In this document: piece after piece, positions 24,426 to 32,614 of the stretch
Numbering within the stretch: the first letter of the stretch is position 1
Layout: each line of letters begins with the position of its first letter
Virus record (IMG/VR): IMGVR_UViG_3300032293_001351
Coordinates: 1-54,844 of that record
Length of the DNA: 54,844 bases
Source: a virus
Reading direction: 5' to 3' (one strand)
The notes under the pieces: model-generated
What the model was told of the DNA's origin: nothing
Databases searched by the model: none
The model's input: the letters and a program-made list of their open reading frames with translations, nothing else
Made by a program: the position numbers and the translations under genes

Positions 24426-25211
24426 ATGATCAAGCTACTAGATTTATTATTAGAAGTAAAAGATGGCAAAAAAGCTATTATAATGGCAGGCGGAGCTGGT
24501 GCCGGCAAATCCACTTTTGTTAAACAGATTAGACCTGACTTAAAAAAAGAAGACTGGATTGAATTGAATGCAGATAAGTATGTAGAAGACAAAGATAGTC
24601 CTATGTACAATAATTTAGCAGGAGCGTCTGTTCAGATTGATAAAAAAGATCTTCCTGAAACAATTCAATCTGGTAAAAATTTTTTATATGATACAACCGG
24701 TACTAATGTAGATAGGGTATCTAATATTAAAGATTCTGGATATAATATTATGATGGTGATGGTATATACTAATCCCATAGTTAGTTTCCTTCGTAACTTT
24801 TCTAGAGAAAGAAAGGTTCCTACTGTTGGAGTATTATCTAGTTGGAATAACGTATATAAGAATATCGATACATATAAAAAAATGTTTGGCGATAATTTTT
24901 ATTTAGTAGAAACAGGAGTATCTGATGAGGAAAAGAAAATGGTAGATGAATTTGAAAAAGCATACAAATCTAATAAACTAAAAGAGTTTTTTGAGCAACT
25001 TTTATCTTCTGGTCAATTTAAGTCTACATTTAAAAAAGATCCTACTAAACAAAAATCTCCTGAAGAAATAGCAAAATCGAAAGCACTTGTTGACAAACAG
25101 ATAGATATATTATCAAATCAGTTTGATACTATAGAAAAACAAGTAACAGAATTAAAAACTCAAGATATGTCAAGTGTTGTGTCTAAAGCAAAATCATTTA
25201 TTAAGTCATGA
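24426..25211 (+). CDS. P-loop kinase with capsid-targeting-like leader (261 aa)
   Basis: Residues 1-10 (MIKLLDLLLE) match the leader of the 29966, 31770 and 32084 products and end in L-x-E. A Walker A follows, GGAGAGKST at 22-30. LNADKY at about 49-54 and FLYDTTGT at 88-95 then match the layout of zeta-toxin/AAA_33 or polynucleotide-kinase-type small kinases. The C-terminal 70 residues are a Lys/Glu-rich coiled coil. Possible substrates are nucleic-acid ends, nucleotide sugars or small metabolites. Its stop overlaps the nucleotidyltransferase start by 4 bases. The combination of a leader peptide and an enzyme suggests delivery inside the virion. Confidence 0.85.
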   Translation: MIKLLDLLLEVKDGKKAIIMAGGAGAGKSTFVKQIRPDLKKEDWIELNADKYVEDKDSPMYNNLAGASVQIDKKDLPETIQSGKNFLYDTTGTNVDRVSNIKDSGYNIMMVMVYTNPIVSFLRNFSRERKVPTVGVLSSWNNVYKNIDTYKKMFGDNFYLVETGVSDEEKKMVDEFEKAYKSNKLKEFFEQLLSSGQFKSTFKKDPTKQKSPEEIAKSKALVDKQIDILSNQFDTIEKQVTELKTQDMSSVVSKAKSFIKS

Positions 25212-25798
25212 TTAACTTCGAACAACTAGGAAGACAGATAGTAGAGGATATTTTAAAAGAAGCATCTCCAGATGTAGGACCTTGTTTTTACCCTGGTAAA
25301 TTTAAACCTCCTCATAAAGGACATTTTGAAGCTGCAAAGTATTTAGCATCTCAAAATTATATTAATAAGGTATATGTTGTTATATCTAATGTTACTAAAT
25401 ACGGTATAACTCCACAAGACTCTCTTTATATTTGGCAAGAGTATCTTAAAGCAGAACCTAATCCTAAAATAGAGGTTTATATATCTAAAGAGTCTACACC
25501 TATAAAAGACATCTTTTCTTTTATGGCAGAGAATCCAGATATTGATCCAGTATACGTTGCATCAGGTGAAAAAGAACAAACAGAATTAGGATATTTTGAT
25601 TCTATACAAAAAAGATTTCCTAATAAAATAAGACCTGAAATTATACCGGCACAATTTGGTAGAATATCTGCAACTCAAATGAGAGCTACAATTAAAGATG
25701 GTAACTTTGAAGAGTTTGTTAAGTTTATTCCAGACTCAGCGTATAATAAAGGAGTTGCAAAAGATGTGTTTGGAAGATTATTGAAAATAATGAAATGA
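25208..25798 (+). CDS. HIGH-type nucleotidyltransferase (196 aa)
   Basis: YPGKFKPPHKGHFEAAKYL carries the H-x-G-H motif (36-39) of the cytidylyltransferase / NMN-adenylyltransferase superfamily, and ISATQMR (153-159) is the matching ISSTxxR motif. These enzymes join a nucleoside monophosphate to a phosphorylated small molecule. The first 19 residues (MINFEQLGRQIVEDILKEA) are an extra amphipathic helix ending near L-K-E, like the other leaders in this cluster. It is translationally coupled to the kinase before it and the fusion protein after it. The pathway could be NAD or nucleotide-sugar chemistry; not decidable here. Confidence 0.88.
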   Translation: MINFEQLGRQIVEDILKEASPDVGPCFYPGKFKPPHKGHFEAAKYLASQNYINKVYVVISNVTKYGITPQDSLYIWQEYLKAEPNPKIEVYISKESTPIKDIFSFMAENPDIDPVYVASGEKEQTELGYFDSIQKRFPNKIRPEIIPAQFGRISATQMRATIKDGNFEEFVKFIPDSAYNKGVAKDVFGRLLKIMK

Positions 25799-27042
25799 TA
25801 CCAGAACAAAGACAAGAGATAATAGAGGATTTTATACAGTTTGTAAAAAACAAACTTGATATAAGTAAACTTCCTACAATCAGGTTTTTAAATGACCGTG
25901 AATGGGCTACTGAAAAAAGAAGTTTTGGACAATATGATCCTAATCAAAGGCACTTAGATGTTTACATAGGCAATAGAAATCTAGCAGATATACTTAGAAC
26001 TTTATGCCATGAATTAGTTCATCATAGACAAAATGAGCTTGGTAAATTATATAATAATGCTGGAGAAACTGGTTCTAATATAGAGAATCAAGCTAATGCT
26101 TTAGCTGGTATAATGATGAGAGATTATGGTAAGACTAATGATCTTATTTATGAATCCCTTCTTCCTAGTCTTAAACAAATCTACGAAGTAGAACAAAAAG
26201 GCGGTATTCAAATCTATTGTGATATGGATGGAGTGTTATGTGATTTTGATGAAAGGTTTGAACATTTTTATGGAATTCCACCTAGAGAATATTATACCAC
26301 AAAAGGTTCTAAAGCATTTGAAGAGGCTGTAAATAAAGCTGGTGTTGACTTTTGGGCTAAGATGAATTGGATGCCTGGAGGCCAAGAATTATGGTCTATT
26401 ATAGGTAAATATAATCCTTACATTCTAACTAGTCCAAGCAAATTTGAGTTTGCTAAAGAAGGAAAAAAGATATGGATAGAAAATAATTTAAATCCTCAAC
26501 CTAGTAAAATATTATTTGCACAGACAGGAAATAAACATTCAGAAATGAAGACAGATCCTAAAAGATCCATCTTAATAGATGACTATTGGCCAAATTTAGC
26601 TCCATGGAAAGCAGAAGGTGGTATTGCAATAATGCACAAAGATATTAATAAAACAAAAGATATATTAAGTAAATTTAGAATAAATGAGGTTAGTTATTCT
26701 AAACCTAATTTTAATGTAGAATGGGAAGAAGCAATTCGATATCCAGAACTTAAAAAAATAGGTAAAGATAATTGGGAGAAGATATCTAAAAAAGGATACA
26801 TAACAAAATATTCTAAAATAAAAGATGCGCTTGGAAATGTAGACTTAAATTTTAATAGTCTAGAAAAAGAAAAAAAACAAAGATTCCAATCCGCCTTTAA
26901 AAAAGGAAAAATAGAAATGCCAATAGCAGTGAAATTTTCTGATTCTGATTATGATCTGTTAGCTGGTAATACAAGACTTTCTGGATTAGTTAATAATGGA
27001 GAAGATCCTAATATTTGGATTGTAGACATTTCTAACTTATAA
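25795..27042 (+). CDS. Three-domain fusion: metallopeptidase-like, HAD phosphatase, ParB-like (415 aa)
   Basis: Domain 1 (about 1-120) has CHELVHHRQNELG, the HExxH zinc site at 72-76. Domain 2 (about 135-300) is HAD-type: YCDMDGVLCDFD with nucleophile Asp143 and Asp145, then LTSPS near 211 and LIDDYWPN near 260-267, as in 5'-nucleotidase-like HAD enzymes. Domain 3 (about 305-415) ends with MPIAVKF...LLAGNTRLSGLVNNG, a ParB/sulfiredoxin-type nucleotide-binding motif. Between domains lie IYE (118-120, 129-131) and INE (296-298) sites that fit the prohead-protease rule. Starts with a helical segment (MIPEQRQEIIEDFIQFV). Third gene of the coupled enzyme trio. I know no characterised protein with this order. 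Confidence 0.85.
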   Translation: MIPEQRQEIIEDFIQFVKNKLDISKLPTIRFLNDREWATEKRSFGQYDPNQRHLDVYIGNRNLADILRTLCHELVHHRQNELGKLYNNAGETGSNIENQANALAGIMMRDYGKTNDLIYESLLPSLKQIYEVEQKGGIQIYCDMDGVLCDFDERFEHFYGIPPREYYTTKGSKAFEEAVNKAGVDFWAKMNWMPGGQELWSIIGKYNPYILTSPSKFEFAKEGKKIWIENNLNPQPSKILFAQTGNKHSEMKTDPKRSILIDDYWPNLAPWKAEGGIAIMHKDINKTKDILSKFRINEVSYSKPNFNVEWEEAIRYPELKKIGKDNWEKISKKGYITKYSKIKDALGNVDLNFNSLEKEKKQRFQSAFKKGKIEMPIAVKFSDSDYDLLAGNTRLSGLVNNGEDPNIWIVDISNL

Positions 27043-27057
27043 AATAAAAATACTGTT

Positions 27058-27636
27058 ATGTTACCAAAAGATTCTACTCTAAAGAAAGAGTTTAAAAAAA
27101 GCGACGTTCAAAGAATGAGAAATATTATCACTGGTAAAACTGGTGATAGAACACAAATTCTTGGAGGTTGGGAAAATAAAATAGAAGAACATAAAGAAGG
27201 TGATATTTGGGAAGAGGATGGAAAGAAGTGGACTATTAAAAATGGCATCAAACAATCTATTACCAAGCTAGATAAGTTTAAGCATCTTATATCTTTACCT
27301 CTTACTTGTCCTAGTTGTAAGAAGCCCATGAAAGCTGATGAACTAAATAAGAAGATGTACTCGCTACATAAAGTTTGTTTGAATTGTGTTGTTGATATGG
27401 AAGCTAAACTCAAAATAGAAGGTAAGTACGAGCAATATGAGAAGAATATTCTTAATATGAATAAAAATGCTAGCCTTGAAGAGTTTGAACAGGCTTTGGA
27501 TTCATGGCTTGAGGAAAAAGATACATTTGTAACTGAACAAGGGGATATTGAAAGTTGGCAAGGTGGAGACAAAAACAAGATATACAAGGAGCTAAAGGAA
27601 AAGATACAGGAGTTTAGGAAAACAGATATTTATTAG
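27058..27636 (+). CDS. Zinc-ribbon protein of unknown function (192 aa)
   Basis: Residues 1-75 contain GKTGDRTQILGGWENK and EGDIWEEDGKKWTIKNGIKQ, a small conserved beta domain found in distant T4-like phages. CPSC at about 94-97 and CLNC at about 117-120 form a four-Cys zinc ribbon, and the C-terminal 60 residues are helical. No catalytic residues. A nucleic-acid-binding or assembly role is possible. It closes the 24411 late transcript; a new late-type motif overlaps its end. Confidence 0.75.
   Translation: MLPKDSTLKKEFKKSDVQRMRNIITGKTGDRTQILGGWENKIEEHKEGDIWEEDGKKWTIKNGIKQSITKLDKFKHLISLPLTCPSCKKPMKADELNKKMYSLHKVCLNCVVDMEAKLKIEGKYEQYEKNILNMNKNASLEEFEQALDSWLEEKDTFVTEQGDIESWQGGDKNKIYKELKEKIQEFRKTDIY
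27626..27633 (+). promoter_or_regulatory. ATATTTAT late-type motif before the 27651 gene
   Basis: Reads cagATATTTATTAGtaaatc, inside the last codons of the zinc-ribbon gene and 17 bases before the next ATG. Confidence 0.5.
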
Positions 27637-27650
27637 TAAATCTATATAGT

Positions 27651-29129
27651 ATGCCATCAGCATCTAAACAACAACAGAAATTAATGGGTATAGTTCATGC
27701 CCTTCAAAAAGGAGATATGAAACCTTCACAAGCATCAGGAAAAGCAAAAGAAATGGCTAAATCAATGAAAAAAGGCGATGTAAAAGACTTCGCTGCAACT
27801 AAACATAAGGGCCTTCCTAAAAAGGTTAAGAAAGAAAATATGGGCGTTGCTTCTATGTATGTAGTACGTAAGCCTAATTCTGAAATGAATGAAGCTGATT
27901 TAGTATTAGAGTTTAATCCACTTGAAGGAATTCAGTCTTTAAATATAAACATGAATGATGTGCATTCTGTATATGCTAGTGCTGAAGATGCTCAAGAAAT
28001 TGCTGCAGAAGTATATAAAAAATGTATGGATGAAGCTTTTCAACTTGAAGAAAAGAAAGGTAAAGTTGGAGACAAGTTGAAAAAAACTATTGACCATCTT
28101 GAAAAGAAGCGTAAAGAACATGTTGATATGGCTAAAGAAGATCCTAAGAATGCTTCTAAGCATAAAGAACATATTGCTAAGATTGCTACACAAATTGATG
28201 ATCTTATGAGTAAGATGGAAAAGATTGAAAAGAGCAAAAAGAATGTTGAGAAAAAAGAAGATAAAGAAAATATTAAAGAAAATAAAAAAAGCACTTATAC
28301 TATAGGAGATAAAACTACTCCAAACGGTAAAGTTTATTTTATATATAATAACGATACTGGCACTCAATCTGGAAGTTACAAAACTAAAGAAGATGCACAA
28401 AAAGTATTAGATAAAAAGAAAAATAGTTTAGAAGAAAGTGTATTAGGCACTATAGCATTAGGAGCAACTCTAGGTATGGGAGTAAATTGGTTAAAGAATA
28501 AGAAAAAGCAAATAGCGGCTGCTGATCAAAGAGATCAGGAAGAAAAAGAGCAAGCTAAAAAAGATCAAGAAAGATTAAAAAAAGTAGAAGATGCAAAAGC
28601 TGTTTTAGAAGATCCCAATAATAAACAAGAGTTGCTTAAAATAAAAAATGATAACGAGATTAAAACTTGGATAAAGACCATAGATACAGAATACAATAAT
28701 TTATATAATAAGTGGGTAGACAGGGGAGGATATAGTACTCTTAATGATGAACCACCTCCTGTATGGGGAGACGGTTCTGATAATTTAATAAAAAATATAG
28801 AGAACAAAATAGTGTCACTTGTTGGAGCAGAAAAAGCTACAGAGTTACTAGGAGCTTTAAAAACATCAGGTAAAGGTTTAGATGCGGGACTAAAAAATGA
28901 AAAAAAACTAAAAGAATCTAGCTTAAATATAGGTGATAATTTAAAAGTTGGAGATAAATTTGTAAAAAAAGATAATCAAGTATTAACAATTAAAAAAATA
29001 GTAGGTGATCAGATTTACTTAGAATCTAATAAATTTGAAGGAAAATTATGGCAATGGCCTAAAGAAATATTTGATGCAGATGTTAAATCTGGTGAGCTTA
29101 GATGGCAACCTAAACAAAAACAAGACTAA
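27651..29129 (+). CDS. Multi-module virion-type protein with N-terminal DUF3008 (492 aa)
   Basis: Residues 1-58 (PSASKQQQKLMGIVHALQKG ... DFAATKHKGLPKKV) match the DUF3008 domain of phage and bacterial small proteins. A helical Lys/Glu-rich coiled coil follows at about 125-205, then a small beta module (STYTIGDKTTPNGKVYF), a short hydrophobic segment near 265-280 (SVLGTIALGATLGMGVNWL) and another coiled coil. The end is a beta module (LKVGDKFVKKDNQVLTIKK). Modules are separated by L-x-E[S/A] strings (LEESV, LKESS). This looks like several small domains strung together and possibly cut apart by the prohead protease. Stop and next start overlap as TAATG. Confidence 0.8.
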   Translation: MPSASKQQQKLMGIVHALQKGDMKPSQASGKAKEMAKSMKKGDVKDFAATKHKGLPKKVKKENMGVASMYVVRKPNSEMNEADLVLEFNPLEGIQSLNINMNDVHSVYASAEDAQEIAAEVYKKCMDEAFQLEEKKGKVGDKLKKTIDHLEKKRKEHVDMAKEDPKNASKHKEHIAKIATQIDDLMSKMEKIEKSKKNVEKKEDKENIKENKKSTYTIGDKTTPNGKVYFIYNNDTGTQSGSYKTKEDAQKVLDKKKNSLEESVLGTIALGATLGMGVNWLKNKKKQIAAADQRDQEEKEQAKKDQERLKKVEDAKAVLEDPNNKQELLKIKNDNEIKTWIKTIDTEYNNLYNKWVDRGGYSTLNDEPPPVWGDGSDNLIKNIENKIVSLVGAEKATELLGALKTSGKGLDAGLKNEKKLKESSLNIGDNLKVGDKFVKKDNQVLTIKKIVGDQIYLESNKFEGKLWQWPKEIFDADVKSGELRWQPKQKQD

Positions 29130-29500
29130 TGGAAGCCTTAGGTTTATTTCTTGGAACATTAATGCAGTCTAGAAATCAGGCTCATATATATCATTTACAA
29201 GTACAAGGTCCTGGATCTTTTGCAGCTCATAAAGCTTTGCAAGAATACTATGAGGATATAATACCTTTAATAGATGGGATTGCAGAAGGTATACAGGGTC
29301 GCTATGGTATTATAACAGGATATAAAATGCCTGAAGCTATTCGTGAAGATAATAGTCCTAAAATGTATTTTGAAGGACTTTCTAAGTTTGTAGAAATGAT
29401 CAGACAGGATATTCCTCAAGACTCTTATATTCAAAATGAAGTTGACACTGTTGTTGATCTTATAGAATCTACTAAGTATAAACTCAAATTCTTACAGTAA
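29129..29500 (+). CDS. Dps/ferritin-like protein, DUF5856-type (123 aa)
   Basis: Four-helix pattern with H22, H34, D49 and E53. The spacing H-x11-H-x14-D-x3-E equals that of the Dps ferroxidase centre (E. coli H51, H63, D78, E82, from memory). The local text HLQVQGPGSFAAHKAL and LIDGIAEGIQG also reads like Dps. The third Dps carboxylate (D67) is Gln here. Length 123 is shorter than Dps (about 165), lacking N-terminal DNA-binding and C-terminal parts. It may bind iron or only keep the fold. Coupled by TAATG overlaps to both neighbours, within the putative cargo cluster. Confidence 0.7.
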   Translation: MEALGLFLGTLMQSRNQAHIYHLQVQGPGSFAAHKALQEYYEDIIPLIDGIAEGIQGRYGIITGYKMPEAIREDNSPKMYFEGLSKFVEMIRQDIPQDSYIQNEVDTVVDLIESTKYKLKFLQ

Positions 29501-29964
29501 TGGATAAAGCTTTATTATCTCAAATAAAGAAAGGCATAGAAGTTGAGATGGAGCATACTGATGATCCTAAAATAGCTTTAAAAATAGCTTTAGATCATAT
29601 TAAAGAAGATCCTAAATACTACGATAAACTAATTAAAGCAGGGCTTGAAGAATTAAATGAGGGAGAATTTTGTCCTCAATGTTTAGCTCAATATATAAAA
29701 GATCATGCTAACTCTTTACAAGAAGCAGAGTACAAAGGTAGAAAAGTACAACTAGGAAAACCAATGGCCGGCGATGTTAAAAAGTTTAAGGTGTATGTTA
29801 AGAACGCTAAAGGAAATGTTGTTAAAGTAAATTTTGGCCAGAAAGGAGTAAAAATAAAAAAGGGTAATCCTAAAAGAAGAAAGAGTTTTAGAGCAAGACA
29901 TCACTGTGATACTAATCCAGGACCAAGATGGAAAGCTAGATACTGGTCATGTAGAAAGTGGTAA
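29500..29964 (+). CDS. DUF5661-like plus basic Cys domain, probable head cargo (154 aa)
   Basis: Residues 5-45 (IKKGIEVEMEHTDDPKIALK, then HIKEDPKYYDKL) match DUF5661. A middle linker has FCPQC and SLQEAEY (L-Q-E site). Residues 80-154 form a second conserved domain: GKPMAGDVKKFKVYVKNAKG, then KRRKSFRARHHCDTNPGP and a Cys-Trp end. It is very basic (many Lys/Arg), so it probably binds DNA. Modular build and neighbours suggest a packaged protein; no enzymatic motif seen. Confidence 0.8.
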   Translation: MDKALLSQIKKGIEVEMEHTDDPKIALKIALDHIKEDPKYYDKLIKAGLEELNEGEFCPQCLAQYIKDHANSLQEAEYKGRKVQLGKPMAGDVKKFKVYVKNAKGNVVKVNFGQKGVKIKKGNPKRRKSFRARHHCDTNPGPRWKARYWSCRKW

Positions 29965-29965
29965 T

Positions 29966-30469
29966 ATGATTAAACTATTAGATATATTATTAGAAATGTA
30001 TCCGCCATATAGATCTGATATGGTTAAAAAAGTAAGATACAAAGCTTCTGATACGTGGACCAATAACCCAGACTTAATAGAATTAGATCCCAAAAAAGGT
30101 ACTGGTAAAAAACCTAAAGGATCAGACCGCAGATTATATACAGATGAGAACCCTAAAGATACTGTTAGTGTAAAATTTAAAACAGTTCAAGATATAAAAG
30201 ACACGCTATCTAAGAGTGAGTTCAAATCTAAACCACATGCTAGACAGTCACAAATTATTAATCTAATACATCAGAGAGTTAGAGCAGCTTATAGTAAAGC
30301 TAAAGATCCTGAAGTAAAAGCTAGACTAAAACGTGGATTAGATTATATCGAATCTCGTAAAGAAGCATCAAAAGAAAAAACTAAACGTTTAAATAAAGTA
30401 AAAGAAACAGCAGATCCACAATCAGGAAAAGCAGCACCATATGGTTCTGGTTATGGAGAAGTAAAATAA
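29966..30469 (+). CDS. Basic protein with capsid-targeting-like leader (167 aa)
   Basis: The start is chosen at the ATG of MIKLLDILLEMYPPYRSD. An upstream in-frame start at 29906 would read through the previous gene's coding end and lose the leader. Residues 1-10 end in L-L-E and nearly repeat the kinase leader. The remainder is Lys-rich, with helices at about 85-140 (HARQSQIINLIHQRVRAAYS, ARLKRGLDYIESRKEA) and a Gly-rich tail. Likely DNA-binding cargo; family not recognised. Confidence 0.75.
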   Translation: MIKLLDILLEMYPPYRSDMVKKVRYKASDTWTNNPDLIELDPKKGTGKKPKGSDRRLYTDENPKDTVSVKFKTVQDIKDTLSKSEFKSKPHARQSQIINLIHQRVRAAYSKAKDPEVKARLKRGLDYIESRKEASKEKTKRLNKVKETADPQSGKAAPYGSGYGEVK

Positions 30470-30486
30470 AAATTTAAATAAGTTTC

Positions 30487-31188
30487 ATGTCATTTTTAAA
30501 TACTGCAATACCTGTTACAGAAGCATTTATTAGAGGAAATTTTTTAAGAAATCAAGAAGATTCATTTGATAAAAAGTTTCCATGTTATATTTTTGGAATG
30601 GCTTCAATTCCTTCTCAAGCTCCATTATTTCACTTTATTATGGAAGATGGAGGTTTATGGTGGAGAATGCCAATTCATGCATTTTGTTGGAAAGAAGATG
30701 CTATACAACAAGAATTAGATGAATTAGTTTTATGGGATTCTTTTACATATCATGTATCAGTAACATCTTTTCCTTTACTCAAAAACAAAACTTGCAAATT
30801 TATTTCGAGAAGAAGAATAAAGTATTCAGGAAGATATCTCTTTACTTTAGATTGGTCTAGTTCTGATGATATGAGTGATACAGATTTTGGATTGAGTGAA
30901 TTTCCATCTCAACATAAGTGTGGACATTTTATAGCCATGGATAATGGAAATTTTGCAATACAACCTAATAATCGATTAACAATTCATGATCCGTCTTTTA
31001 CAGTAAAAGAAGATGTTGTTATTAATAGAAAGTATAATACTACTTTATGGACTGCTGAAAGAAATTCAAGATGGGTAACCCCAGATACAGATATTATGAA
31101 TTATGATCATACTAATTTAGAGTCCGGGGAATCTAACTATGAAAGATCTAAAATGTATAATCAATTAGATAATGAAACTGATATTTGA
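30487..31188 (+). CDS. Protein of unknown function, aromatic-rich (233 aa)
   Basis: Trp/Phe/His-rich globular sequence (LFHFIMEDGGLWWRMPIHAF, LVLWDSFTYHVSVTSF, FTLDWSSSDD). It lacks the leader peptide and Lys-rich character of its neighbours. The C-terminal part has Asn/Asp-rich strands (RWVTPDTDIMNYDHTN). I have the impression it belongs to a family seen in other T4-like marine phages, but no function is known. Overlaps the following gene by 17 bases. Confidence 0.75.
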   Translation: MSFLNTAIPVTEAFIRGNFLRNQEDSFDKKFPCYIFGMASIPSQAPLFHFIMEDGGLWWRMPIHAFCWKEDAIQQELDELVLWDSFTYHVSVTSFPLLKNKTCKFISRRRIKYSGRYLFTLDWSSSDDMSDTDFGLSEFPSQHKCGHFIAMDNGNFAIQPNNRLTIHDPSFTVKEDVVINRKYNTTLWTAERNSRWVTPDTDIMNYDHTNLESGESNYERSKMYNQLDNETDI

Positions 31189-31708
31189 TCATTCTTCAAG
31201 TGTTTACAATGGTCAAAATCCCCTAATCTATTTAGAAGCTAAAAGAGATAGCGAATCAGCTAAATACATGTTTGAAAATGGATGGGTTGTTTATTATAAA
31301 GACAATCAGGAATACTGGTATCAAACTCAATCTTCAAGATTAAAGATACAAGAAATTTCTAGCAAAAGAAAAAACCAACTATCCAAAATAAAAATCTCTT
31401 CACATACAGAAAACAAACAAATAGAAACCCCATCAGATCTACAACTTTATAATCAAGGAAAATTTGAAGACTTTTTTTTTGATGATCTTTTTTGGGGTAG
31501 GATAATCTATGTAGAAGATCAAGTATTGTTCTCTGTCATGAATGAAATAAAAAGTAAAAAGTCATATGGAACTCTTTCATTTTACTACTTACTAAAAAAA
31601 CTTATAAATGACTATGAGTATTTGTATTTAGCTGATTATTTTGATATTTTCAATTATAAAAATAAGTTACAGGGTTTTGAATATTGGGATGGAAATACCT
31701 GGAAATAG
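31172..31708 (+). CDS. Protein of unknown function (178 aa)
   Basis: Starts MKLIFDHSSSVYNGQNP inside the end of the previous gene in another frame. Basic in the middle (SSKRKNQLSKIKIS), Tyr/Phe-rich at the end (YLYLADYFDIFNYKNKL, FEYWDGNTW). The 'YLY-x-ADYFDIFNYK' end faintly recalls acyltransferase (GNAT-like) folds, not enough to assign. Together with the 30487 gene it forms a pair unlike the surrounding cargo-type genes. Confidence 0.7.
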   Translation: MKLIFDHSSSVYNGQNPLIYLEAKRDSESAKYMFENGWVVYYKDNQEYWYQTQSSRLKIQEISSKRKNQLSKIKISSHTENKQIETPSDLQLYNQGKFEDFFFDDLFWGRIIYVEDQVLFSVMNEIKSKKSYGTLSFYYLLKKLINDYEYLYLADYFDIFNYKNKLQGFEYWDGNTWK

Positions 31709-31755
31709 TATAAATATGATAAGTGTAGTAAACTCCAACTTTAATTAATAGCCAG

Positions 31756-31763
31756 ATATTTAT
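31756..31763 (+). promoter_or_regulatory. ATATTTAT late-type motif before the 31770 gene
   Basis: Reads cagATATTTATATTcat then ATG, 6 bases on. It starts a run of five coupled cargo-type genes. Confidence 0.5.
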
Positions 31764-31769
31764 ATTCAT

Positions 31770-32087
31770 ATGACAAAGCTTCTAGACATTTTAAAGGAAA
31801 TTAAAGAGTCTTTCATAGATTTTGCAGAAACCAGAATGAAGGGTGCAGAGAAGATTGCAAATAATGCAAAAGAAAAAGGTGGACTTTCTATGCTTACTTA
31901 CAGCCACTTTATAGTAAAGCTTCCATATTATAAGAAAGCTAAACAAGGTGAGTTTAATATAGAAGAAGCTAAAAAAGAATATGATAAAACATATAAAAGT
32001 ATATCTTTGAATATGACTCAAACAGAGTTTCAAAGAGAGGTTGGTAGACTAGAAGTATTAGGTGAACTAATAATTAGAAATAAATGA
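31770..32087 (+). CDS. Small protein with capsid-targeting-like leader (105 aa)
   Basis: Leader MTKLLDILKEIKES ends in L-K-E at residue 10. The body is helical and basic (FAETRMKGAEKIANNAKEKG, EEAKKEYDKTYKSI) with a central LTYSHFIVKLPYYKKAK. No catalytic motif. Stop overlaps the next start by 4 bases (ATGA). Confidence 0.72.
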   Translation: MTKLLDILKEIKESFIDFAETRMKGAEKIANNAKEKGGLSMLTYSHFIVKLPYYKKAKQGEFNIEEAKKEYDKTYKSISLNMTQTEFQREVGRLEVLGELIIRNK

Positions 32088-32614
32088 TCAAGCTTAAAGA
32101 CATATTAAATGAAGTTATCTCAGAAATGGGAGTAATGACAATACAACCCATTCTAGATTTGTATGATCAAAATCCTGAATTAGTATCTAAAGTAGTATTC
32201 CCTTATCATAAACTAAGATCTAAAGAAGATGTACAAGAGGAACTTTTAGGGATGGAATATGAAGAGTTTGATTCAATAAGAAGAGAATTAGATTTAAATC
32301 CTTTAGAAGAAGCTTGTTGGAAAGGATATAGACAAAAAGGATTAAAAAAGAAAGGGAATAGAATGGTTCCTAATTGTGTTAGAATAAGTGAAACAAAAAA
32401 GAAAAATAAAGTTAATCCTGCATATCTTACTAAAGATGCAGCGGCAATGAAAAAAGAGATTGATAGAGTAAAGAAGTTAAAGTCTGATGATCCTTCAGCA
32501 TATGGTAAATGGGATGCTGATTATTCAGATAAGGCTAAAACTAAGAAGTATAAGACTAAGAAAAGTGCGGCAACTTCTGCTTACGAAAAAAGGTTTGGTA
32601 AAAAAGAAAAATAA
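32084..32614 (+). CDS. Modular basic protein with capsid-targeting-like leader (176 aa)
   Basis: Leader MIKLKDILNEVISE ends in L-N-E. A helical module follows (PILDLYDQNPELVSKVVFPY). Then comes L-E-E-A and a short Cys module (CWKGYRQKGLKKKGNRMVPN, then Cys), which I recall as a recurring element in environmental T4-like phages. I-S-E follows, and a Lys/Asp/Ala-rich end (YKTKKSAATSAYEKRFGKK). Three small modules are thus separated by L/I-x-E strings. Likely DNA-associated cargo. Confidence 0.75.
   Translation: MIKLKDILNEVISEMGVMTIQPILDLYDQNPELVSKVVFPYHKLRSKEDVQEELLGMEYEEFDSIRRELDLNPLEEACWKGYRQKGLKKKGNRMVPNCVRISETKKKNKVNPAYLTKDAAAMKKEIDRVKKLKSDDPSAYGKWDADYSDKAKTKKYKTKKSAATSAYEKRFGKKEK

Noticed and set aside
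27108-28400. Minus-strand Phe/Ser-rich ORFs opposite the zinc-ribbon and DUF3008 genes
   Set aside because: Reverse readings of Lys/Glu-rich coiled-coil coding sequence, which typically yields Phe/Leu/Ser.
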